Below are positions 57,918 through 64,000 of a stretch of DNA of 64,000 bases, one piece after another. Position 1 is the first letter of the stretch; each line of letters begins with the position of its first letter. The notes under the pieces are model-generated. The model worked only from the letters and a program-made list of their open reading frames with translations. It did no database searches and had not been told where the DNA came from. The stretch covers positions 3,596,001-3,660,000 of the forward strand of contig NZ_JACCFI010000001.1 of NCBI RefSeq assembly GCF_013410355.1, read 5' to 3'. Source of the stretch: Agromyces hippuratus (GTDB lineage: Bacteria; Actinomycetota; Actinomycetes; Actinomycetales; Microbacteriaceae). A program made the position numbers and the translations under genes.

Positions 57918-58751
57918 TCAGTCGTCGTCGGGGTCGCGGCCGGTGCGCTCGCCGGTGTCGAGCGAGGCGATCGCCGCGAGGTCGTCGATGTCGAGCTCGA
58001 AGCCGAAGACGTCGAGGTTCTCGCGGATTCGTTCCGGGCGACTTGCCTTCGGGATCACGATGTTGCCGAGCTGCACGTGCCAGCGCAGCACGATCTGCGC
58101 AGGGCTCCGCCCGTGCTTGGCAGCCAGCTCGTCGAGCAGTGGCGTGCCGAGCACGCGGCCGCGTGCGAGCGGCGACCACGCCTCGGTGCGGATGCCGCGG
58201 GTCGCATCGAACTCGCGCAGCGCCGTCTGCGGCAGCCACGGATGCAGCTCGACCTGGTTCACGACGGGGGCCTCACCGGTCTCGGCGACGAGTCGTTCGA
58301 TGTGGTGGGCGTGGAAGTTGGAGACGCCGATCGAGCGCACGCGACCCTCGTCGCGGATGCGGATGAGCGCACGCCAGGTGTCGACGTACCGGTCGGTCGA
58401 CGGCACGGGCCAGTGGATGAGGAAGAGGTCGAGCCGATCGAGCGCGAACCGCCGCATCGATTCGTCGAAGGCGCGCAGCGCCCGGTCGTAGCCGTTGTCG
58501 TCCTTCCACACCTTGCTCGTCACGAAGAGCTCGTCGCGGGCGAGACCCGACGCTCGCACCGCCTCGCCGACCTCGCGTTCATTGCCGTAGAACGCCGCGG
58601 TGTCGAGGTGCCGGTAGCCCGCATCGATCGCGTCGAGGCAGAGGCCCGCGGCATCCGCTGCCGGCACCTTGTAGAGGCCGTAGCCGAGCTGCGGGATGCT
58701 CGAGCCGTCGGCGAGCGGCAGTCGCGGTGCTGCGGGAAGAGGTCGTGACAT
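57918..58751 (-). CDS. Aldo/keto reductase
   Basis: A 277-residue NADPH-dependent reductase of the AKR5-like group. The catalytic tetrad is visible: Asp and Tyr in RHLDTAAFYGNE, Lys in VTSKVWKDD, His in LFLIHWPVP; GVSNFHAHHIERL and VIPKASRPERIREN bind cofactor. It reduces aldehydes or ketones (2,5-diketogluconate-type reductases in relatives). ATG at 58751 has GAGAGAAG upstream and lies 37 bases after the MFS stop, likely the second gene of a unit. Confidence 0.92.
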   Translation of the reverse strand: MSRPLPAAPRLPLADGSSIPQLGYGLYKVPAADAAGLCLDAIDAGYRHLDTAAFYGNEREVGEAVRASGLARDELFVTSKVWKDDNGYDRALRAFDESMRRFALDRLDLFLIHWPVPSTDRYVDTWRALIRIRDEGRVRSIGVSNFHAHHIERLVAETGEAPVVNQVELHPWLPQTALREFDATRGIRTEAWSPLARGRVLGTPLLDELAAKHGRSPAQIVLRWHVQLGNIVIPKASRPERIRENLDVFGFELDIDDLAAIASLDTGERTGRDPDDD

Positions 58752-58788
58752 CCGGTGCTTCTCTCGATGGGGCTGCAGGGCGGGAGGG

Positions 58789-59997
58789 TCAGCTCGGCTG
58801 CGCCGGCACCGGCTCGGTGTCGGGGATCGGGCTGGCGTCGCGCCCGCGGAGGTCGGGATGCCAGCGCCGCCCGAGCAGTCCCACGAGGAAGCCGAGGAAG
58901 GCGAGCACCGCTGCGGCCCAGAAGGCGCCCTGCGGGCCGCTGCTGTCGATGAGGAAGCCCGCGAGCGCCGAGCCGAGGGCGGCGCCGATGAGCTGCCCGG
59001 TGCCGACCCATCCGTAGGCCTCGGCGGTGTCCGAGAACTTCACGCTCGCCGAGACGATCGCGAAGAGCACGGCGAGTGCCGGTGCGATGCCGATGCCGGC
59101 GATGAAGAGGGTGATCGAGAGCCACCAGAAGTCCATGAGGCCGGCTGCGAGCGCCGTGCCCGCGAACACGATGAACATGCGGCGGGCGGTCGCCCACGGC
59201 CCGATCGGCACATGGCCGAGGAAGAGGCCGCCGGCGAGGGAGCCCACAGCGAAGATCGCGAGCACGATGCCCGCCTCGGCGCCGCCGTGACCGAACACCG
59301 CGACGACGCCGGCCTCGATCGCCGCGGTGGCGCCGATCAGCAGGAAGCCCACGATGGTCGCGAGGAGCACTGCGGGGCGGCCGAGCACGGTGCCGAAGCG
59401 CCGTTTCGAACGAGGGATGCGCACCCGGCCGAGCTCGGGCGAGGAGATGAACCAGATGCCGCCGATGACCATGAGCACGGCGGCGAGCAGGATCGCCCAG
59501 ACCGTGCCGATCTGGGTGGCCACGAACGTCGTGACCACGGGGCCGACGACCCAGATGATCTCCTGCGCCGAGGCGTCGAGCGAGAAGAGCGGCGTGAGCT
59601 GGCGGGAGTTCACCATCTTCGGGTAGATCGTGCGCACGGCGGGCTGCACCGGCGGGTTGGCCAATCCCGCGATGAGTCCCACCGCCATGTACAGGGGCAC
59701 CGTGAGCGGCAGCAGCGCGATCGCGACGATCGCCGTGACGCAGACGGCGAGGGTCGCGATGAGCACGGGTCGCATGCCGAGCCGGCCCATGAGCCGGCTC
59801 GTGAGCGGGCCGGCGACGGCCTGGCCGATCGAGGTCGCCGCGAGCACGAGCCCGGCGGCTCCGTAGGAGCCCGTCTGCTGTTCGACGTGGAGCAGGAACG
59901 CGAGCGACAGCATGCCCGACGGGAAGCGCGCGGTCAGCTGGGCGGCGATGATACGAGCGACGCCCGAGGTTCTGAGCAGTTCGGAGTAGCTTCCCAC
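58789..59997 (-). CDS. MFS transporter (12-TM)
   Basis: A 402-residue 12-helix MFS protein. It has SYSELLRTSGVARIIAAQLTARFP before helix 1 (outline), SRLMGRLGMRPVLIAT (motif A) and LAVLFAIVSASVKFSDTAEAYGW. GTG at 59997 is chosen: TAGAGT (60013-60008) lies ten bases upstream, giving a leader of two or three bases, and the residues upstream of it (to an ATG at 60066) are charged and unlike coding N-termini of this family. It precedes the aldo/keto reductase gene and is divergent from the ABC importer. Confidence 0.85.
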   Translation of the reverse strand: MGSYSELLRTSGVARIIAAQLTARFPSGMLSLAFLLHVEQQTGSYGAAGLVLAATSIGQAVAGPLTSRLMGRLGMRPVLIATLAVCVTAIVAIALLPLTVPLYMAVGLIAGLANPPVQPAVRTIYPKMVNSRQLTPLFSLDASAQEIIWVVGPVVTTFVATQIGTVWAILLAAVLMVIGGIWFISSPELGRVRIPRSKRRFGTVLGRPAVLLATIVGFLLIGATAAIEAGVVAVFGHGGAEAGIVLAIFAVGSLAGGLFLGHVPIGPWATARRMFIVFAGTALAAGLMDFWWLSITLFIAGIGIAPALAVLFAIVSASVKFSDTAEAYGWVGTGQLIGAALGSALAGFLIDSSGPQGAFWAAAVLAFLGFLVGLLGRRWHPDLRGRDASPIPDTEPVPAQPS

Positions 59998-60065
59998 GAT
60001 GCGACCAACTCTATCGAGGGCCGGATCGTGATCTCGGAGCCGGATCCAGCGTGCCGCAGGTGACA

Positions 60066-60071
60066 TATGCT
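60066..60071 (+). promoter_or_regulatory. -10 box of the amino acid ABC importer
   Basis: TATGCT, 75 bases before the binding-protein start codon; no clear -35 hexamer. Confidence 0.5.
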
Positions 60072-60140
60072 CGGTCTGTAACGGCGCCGTGGCCAGAGTC
60101 TTGCGGCGTCGCCGATCATCGCAACGACAGAGGTTCTCCC

Positions 60141-61034
60141 ATGCACTCCCGACGCCTGCTCATTCCGACCGTGGCCGCGGCCGCGGTCCTCCTCCTCTCC
60201 GGCTGTGTCGACAACACGACCGGTGGCGACGAGCCGAACACCGACTCCTCGGCCCCCACGATCGCGGTCGACGAGGCCGCCGCAGCACTGCTGCCCGCAG
60301 AGATCGTCGACTCCGGCAAGCTCGTCGTCGGCACCGATGCCGCCTACCCGCCCAACGAGTACAAGGACGACGCCGGCAACCCGATCGGGTGGGACGTCGA
60401 CCTCGTCGAGGCCCTCGGCGCCAAGCTCGGCCTCGAGGTCGAGTACGAGATCGCCAGCTTCGACAAGATCATCCCGTCGATCACCGGCGGCACCATGGAC
60501 ATGGGGATGTCGAGCTTCACCGACAACGCCGAGCGCCAGAAGCAGGTCGACTTCGTCGACTACTACAACGCGGGCATCCTCTGGGCAGCCCCGGCCGGCA
60601 AGACCGTCGACCCCGACGACGCGTGCGGCCTGAAGGTCGCCGTGCAGGCCACGACCTACGAGCACACCGACGAGCTGCCCGCGAAGAGCCAGGCCTGCGT
60701 CGACGCCGGCAAGCCCGCGATCCAGATCACGCCGTTCGACACGCAGGATGCCGCGGCGAACGCCGTGGTGCTCGGCCAGGCCGACGCGATGAGCGCCGAC
60801 TCGCCCGTCACGGGCTACGCGATCGCCCAGACCGACGGCAAGCTCGAAGCCGCCGGTGACGTCTTCGACGCGGCGCCCTACGGCTTCCCGGTTGAGAAGG
60901 GCTCCGAACTCGCCGCAGCCGTCCAGGCCGCGATGCAGTCGCTCGTCGACGACGGCACCTACGGCGACATCCTCGCCGAGTGGGGCGTCGAGTCCGGCGC
61001 CGTCGACACGATCGAGATCAACGCGGGCACCTGA
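60141..61034 (+). CDS. Polar amino acid ABC importer, substrate-binding lipoprotein
   Basis: A 297-residue family 3 solute-binding protein. N-terminal lipoprotein signal with lipobox LLSGC; then KLVVGTDAAYPPNEYKDDAGN, GWDVDLVEALGAKLGL, and SSFTDNAERQKQVDFVDYY, the ligand-cleft signatures for glutamine/arginine/cystine-type binders. It is the first gene of a complete importer (binding protein, permease, ATPase). ATG at 60141 follows AGAGG. The exact amino acid cannot be read. Confidence 0.94.
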   Translation: MHSRRLLIPTVAAAAVLLLSGCVDNTTGGDEPNTDSSAPTIAVDEAAAALLPAEIVDSGKLVVGTDAAYPPNEYKDDAGNPIGWDVDLVEALGAKLGLEVEYEIASFDKIIPSITGGTMDMGMSSFTDNAERQKQVDFVDYYNAGILWAAPAGKTVDPDDACGLKVAVQATTYEHTDELPAKSQACVDAGKPAIQITPFDTQDAAANAVVLGQADAMSADSPVTGYAIAQTDGKLEAAGDVFDAAPYGFPVEKGSELAAAVQAAMQSLVDDGTYGDILAEWGVESGAVDTIEINAGT

Positions 61035-61036
61035 TC

Positions 61037-62032
61037 ATGAGCGATCAGTCCTCCGGCCGGGCGGCGACGCCCGTGCCGGCGGGCGGCCCCGGGGCCGCCC
61101 CGGTGCCGACGAAGATCGTGCGGTTGCGTCATCCGTGGCGCATCGTCTTCGCGGTCCTGCTGCTCGCCGCCTTCGCCGTCTTCGTCATCGATGCCGCCCA
61201 GCGTGAGGCCTTCGACTGGCCGACCGTCGGCAAGTACCTGTTCGATCAGCGCATCTCGCAGGCAGCGGGGTACACCCTGCTCCTCACCGCGCTCTCGATG
61301 ATCATCGGCGTCGTGCTCGGCATCATCCTCGCGGTCATGCGGCAGTCGCCGAACCCCGTGCTGAAGTCGATCGCGTGGGTCTGGCTCTGGATCTTCCGCG
61401 GCACTCCGGTGTACGTGCAGCTGGTCTTCTGGGGCCTGCTGTCGACGGTCTACACCACGATCGACCTCGGCGTGCCGTTCATGGAGGCGTGGGTCTCCTT
61501 CCCGACGGACGTGCTGTTCAACGCCTTCTGGCTGGCTGTCATCGGGCTCGCGCTGAACGAATCGGCGTACATGGCCGAGATCGTCCGTGCCGGCCTCCTC
61601 TCGGTCGACTCCGGGCAGCACGAGGCGGCGACGGCACTCGGCATGGGCTGGGGCACGACGATGCGTCGCATCGTGCTGCCGCAGGCGATGCGCGTGATCA
61701 TCCCGCCGACCGGCAACGAGGTGATCTCGATGCTGAAGACGACCTCGCTCGTCTCGGCGATCCCGTTCACGCTCGAGCTGTACATGCGCCAGCGCGACAT
61801 CGCGGCCGCGATCTTCGCACCGGTTCCGCTCCTGATCGTCGCGTCGATCTGGTACCTCGCGATCACCTCGGTGCTCATGGTCGGCCAGTACTTCCTCGAG
61901 AAGCGCTTCGCGCGCGGGGTCGGCGCTCGGCCCGACACGGGCCCGGGCGCGGTCACCGGCGCGATGGACGCCGTCGACGCCGAGATCGCCGCCACGGCGA
62001 TCGCCGCAAAGCAGGGAGGAGACGCTCGATGA
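61037..62032 (+). CDS. Polar amino acid ABC importer, permease
   Basis: A 331-residue inner-membrane permease with five to six helices. It has GYTLLLTALSMIIGVVLGI, WLWIFRGTPVYVQLVFWG and the EAA loop NESAYMAEIVRAGLLSVDSGQHEAATALGM (outline) with the conserved G seen before the last helices. N- and C-terminal extensions are Ala/Pro-rich. It starts two bases after the binding-protein stop without a ribosome site, so reinitiation is likely, and overlaps the ATPase gene by four bases. Confidence 0.94.
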   Translation: MSDQSSGRAATPVPAGGPGAAPVPTKIVRLRHPWRIVFAVLLLAAFAVFVIDAAQREAFDWPTVGKYLFDQRISQAAGYTLLLTALSMIIGVVLGIILAVMRQSPNPVLKSIAWVWLWIFRGTPVYVQLVFWGLLSTVYTTIDLGVPFMEAWVSFPTDVLFNAFWLAVIGLALNESAYMAEIVRAGLLSVDSGQHEAATALGMGWGTTMRRIVLPQAMRVIIPPTGNEVISMLKTTSLVSAIPFTLELYMRQRDIAAAIFAPVPLLIVASIWYLAITSVLMVGQYFLEKRFARGVGARPDTGPGAVTGAMDAVDAEIAATAIAAKQGGDAR

Positions 62033-62811
62033 GCGACCAGACGACGGCTGAGAAGCCGATGGTGCTCGCCGAGCACGTCTCGAAGAGCTTCGGCTCCAAC
62101 GAGGTGCTGAAGGACATCTCGCTCGAGGTCAAGCGCGGCGAGGTGCTCTGCCTCGTCGGCCCGTCGGGATCGGGCAAGTCGACGTTCCTGCGCTGCATCA
62201 ACCACCTCGAGCAGGTCTCGGCGGGGCGGCTCTCGGTCGACGGCTCGCTCGTCGGCTACCGCGAGGTCGGCGACAAGCTGTACGAGATGCACCCGAAGGA
62301 TGCCGCGAAGCAGCGTCGCGACATCGGCATGGTGTTCCAGCGGTTCAACCTGTTCCCCCACATGACGGCCCTCGAGAACGTCATGGAGGCCCCGACCCAG
62401 GTCAAGGGCGTCTCGAAGGCGCAGGCCAAGGCCCGTGCTCACGAGCTGCTCGCGCGCGTCGGCCTCGCCGAGCGCGCCGACTACTACCCGGCTCACCTCT
62501 CCGGGGGGCAGCAGCAGCGGGTCGCGATCGCCCGGGCGCTCGCGATGGATCCGAAGCTCATGCTCTTCGACGAGCCGACGTCGGCGCTCGACCCCGAGCT
62601 CGTCGGCGAGGTGCTCGACGTCATGAAGGAGCTCGCGAAGACCGGCATGACCATGATCGTCGTCACGCACGAGATGGGCTTCGCCCGCGAGGTGGCCGAC
62701 ACGCTCGTGTTCATGGACGGCGGCGTCGTCGTCGAGACCGGCGACCCGCGCGAGGTGCTCGCGAACCCGAAGCACGCGCGCACGCAGGCGTTCCTCTCGA
62801 AGGTGCTGTGA
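62029..62811 (+). CDS. Polar amino acid ABC importer, ATPase
   Basis: A 260-residue ABC ATPase of the GlnQ/HisP type. Walker A GPSGSGKST, Q-loop MVFQRFNLFPHMTALENV, signature LSGGQQQR, Walker B LMLFDEPTSALDPE and switch His in VVTHEMGFA. It powers the adjacent permease. ATG overlaps the permease stop (ATGA) after GGGAGGA. A bidirectional hairpin follows seven bases after the stop. Confidence 0.97.
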   Translation: MSDQTTAEKPMVLAEHVSKSFGSNEVLKDISLEVKRGEVLCLVGPSGSGKSTFLRCINHLEQVSAGRLSVDGSLVGYREVGDKLYEMHPKDAAKQRRDIGMVFQRFNLFPHMTALENVMEAPTQVKGVSKAQAKARAHELLARVGLAERADYYPAHLSGGQQQRVAIARALAMDPKLMLFDEPTSALDPELVGEVLDVMKELAKTGMTMIVVTHEMGFAREVADTLVFMDGGVVVETGDPREVLANPKHARTQAFLSKVL

Positions 62812-62817
62812 TCCGGT

Positions 62818-62855
62818 CGGTCGGGCAGCGAGCGAAGCGCTCCGCTGCCCGACCG
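62818..62855. terminator. Bidirectional terminator between ABC importer and hrpA
   Basis: A 13-bp perfect stem (arms CGGTCGGGCAGCG, 62818-62830 and 62843-62855) extended inside by AGCG/CGCT with loop AAG and one bulged C. It serves convergent genes; flanks are not T-rich. Confidence 0.75.
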
Positions 62856-62862
62856 GCCCGGC

Positions 62863-64000
62863 TCAGCCCTGCAGCACCTTCGTGATGCGCTGGAGCGACA
62901 CGCTCTCTGCTGCCCGCAGCTCCTGCGCGAAGAGGCTGATGCGCAGCTCCTCGATGAGCCAGCGTGCACGCACCACGTTCGCCGGGGCATCCGGTGCCAG
63001 CGGAATCGTGCCGCCCGCGTCGGCGAAGCGGGTGAGCGCCGTCTGCACCTCGTTCATCCACACCCGGTCACGGCCGGGGTTGTCGACGAGCTTGCCGACG
63101 CGCATCGTGACGCCCTCGAGGTAGCGCGGCACGTGCCGCAGGCGCTCGAGGCCGGTGCGCGAGACGAAGCCGGGGAAGACGAGACCGGCGAGCTGCTCCT
63201 TGGCGTCGCCGAGCGCGGGCAGCAGCGCCATGCTCGTCGCCGACTTCACCGCCTTCTCCGCCGTGCGGAGGGCGGTGAGCGTGCGCGCGACGAGACCGAC
63301 GGTCTCGAACATCGTGTCCATGACGACGCCCGAGACACGGTCGCGCACGGTGTCGAACTCGAGCTTCGTGAAGAGCATGCCGTCGTCCTTCACGCGGTAG
63401 AGCACGTCGTTGACGCAGGCCACGAGGCAGTCGGCGAAGAGCGCGGTGGTGCTCGGGTACGGGCTCGTCGCGAGGACGAGCTTCTCGTTGCCCGTGAGGT
63501 GCTGCTGCACGTAGTTGACGGGTGAGGGCGTCGCGAGCATGAGCAGACGACGGATGCCGCCGGGCATCGCCCGCGCCTGCTCCTCGGGAGTCGCGAGCAG
63601 CCTGATGTTCACGGCGGCGCCGTCGTCGATGAGCGCCGGGTAGGCGCGCACGCGGTTGCCGCCGACGGTGGTGTCGACGAACCGGGGCAGCTCGGCGAAG
63701 TCCCAGCTGGTGAGACCGGTGCGCTCGATGCCGGCGCCCGGCGCCTCGCCTGCTGCGGCGATCGAGCCCGGCGTGACCGGCCCGTCGACCTGGCGCGGCC
63801 CTCGAGGCGCGCGCTCGCCGCGGGCGGGCGCCGAGAAGGTGTCGGCCACGGCGTCGCGGGCCCGGTCGGCGAGCTGCACCTGGAGCGCGCGGAGGTCCTT
63901 GCCGACGGCGAGCTGCTTTCCGCGGCCGTCGACGACCCGGAACGACATCTGCAGGTGCGGCGGAATCCGGTCGATCGCGAAGTCGGCGCCGGTGACCGGG
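62863..64000 (-). CDS. hrpA: ATP-dependent RNA helicase HrpA, C-terminal part
   Basis: The 3' part of a larger gene enters from the right edge; about 379 residues are visible, all belonging to the DUF3418 C-terminal region of HrpA. It reads DFAIDRIPPHLQMSFRVVD at the edge, then GLTSWDFAELPRFVD, VRAYPALIDDGAAVNIRLL, and ends ARWLIEELRISLFAQEL. The DEAH helicase core must lie beyond the window. HrpA is a DEAH-box RNA helicase that helps rescue stalled or collided ribosomes in E. coli. An internal ATG at 63948 is not the start. Confidence 0.9.
   Translation of the reverse strand, partial: PVTGADFAIDRIPPHLQMSFRVVDGRGKQLAVGKDLRALQVQLADRARDAVADTFSAPARGERAPRGPRQVDGPVTPGSIAAAGEAPGAGIERTGLTSWDFAELPRFVDTTVGGNRVRAYPALIDDGAAVNIRLLATPEEQARAMPGGIRRLLMLATPSPVNYVQQHLTGNEKLVLATSPYPSTTALFADCLVACVNDVLYRVKDDGMLFTKLEFDTVRDRVSGVVMDTMFETVGLVARTLTALRTAEKAVKSATSMALLPALGDAKEQLAGLVFPGFVSRTGLERLRHVPRYLEGVTMRVGKLVDNPGRDRVWMNEVQTALTRFADAGGTIPLAPDAPANVVRARWLIEELRISLFAQELRAAESVSLQRITKVLQG

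Noticed and set aside
1..64000. Insertion sequences, prophage or integrated plasmid
   Set aside because: No transposase, integrase, terminal inverted repeats or att-like duplications at the tRNAs were seen; base composition is even.

Overview
The window is about 70% GC with dense, short-intergenic coding on both strands. It looks like a chromosomal segment of a high-GC actinobacterium, most likely a member of Microbacteriaceae such as Agromyces or a near relative (inference). The grounds are Ala/Arg/Asp-rich proteins, GTG and TTG starts, a PhoP/TcrX-like two-component system, a DtxR/IdeR-type regulator with exact DtxR ligand numbering, F420-type oxidoreductase families, a WXG100 protein, the csp-DUF3027-DUF2530-serC neighbourhood, and many genes whose only start signal is a TANNNT -10 box 6-7 bases before the start codon (leaderless mRNAs). 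No phage, transposase, CRISPR array or conjugation gene is visible; the region reads as stable chromosome.

Layout. 1-9.5 kb: truncated ABC1/UbiB kinase, drug MFS exporter, PerM/AI-2E permease, RidA-like protein, Eis-type acetyltransferase, a divergent FAD monooxygenase/TetR pair with two operator copies, and a ThuA-like/glycerate kinase pair. 9.5-14.7 kb: small repeat protein, lone WXG100 protein, PhoP-like regulator with a histidine kinase carrying a long Ala/basic insert, then folP and a RibD-type reductase. 14.7-22 kb: XPB-type helicase and helicase-associated partner, cold-shock protein coupled to DUF3027, DUF2530, serC, DtxR-family regulator. 22-27.3 kb: two related cell-wall enzymes (NlpC/P60 and CHAP) with the same membrane module and the same leader architecture, flanking an HNH endonuclease and a DUF998-like membrane protein, then a lactonase. 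27.4-33.4 kb: tRNA-Arg, SWIM-SNF2 helicase, TMEM175 channel, ATP-dependent ligase, Lrp regulator. 33.4-37 kb: alanine dehydrogenase and a persulfide-type operon (CoA-disulfide reductase-rhodanese, rhodanese, CstR-like repressor).

37-41.1 kb: a 1,257-residue SF1 helicase-like protein whose Walker A lysine and Walker B glutamate are both lost, coupled to a 70-residue disordered protein. 41.1-45.4 kb: mscL, FmdB zinc ribbon, formyl-THF cyclo-ligase, galU, acetyltransferase, membrane/coiled-coil protein, tRNA-Ala. 45.6-54.5 kb: two MFS exporters, AlkD-type repair protein, M20 peptidase, a divergent F420-type reductase/luciferase-like pair, and a KhtU/KhtT-type K+/H+ antiporter. 54.6-64 kb: AlaX-type editing protein, tiny membrane protein, acyl-CoA dehydrogenase-like enzyme, DUF4349 lipoprotein, aldo/keto reductase, MFS, a three-gene polar amino acid ABC importer, and the 3' part of hrpA.

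The most unusual items are the doubly degenerate helicase with its coupled small protein (37131-41113), the two cell-wall hydrolases that share promoter, initial transcribed sequence and TTG start (22.0-23.0 and 25.1-26.2 kb), the CstR-like operator between the persulfide operon and the pseudo-helicase, and the histidine kinase insert. Family assignments rest on motif recognition in the translations; no database search was run.
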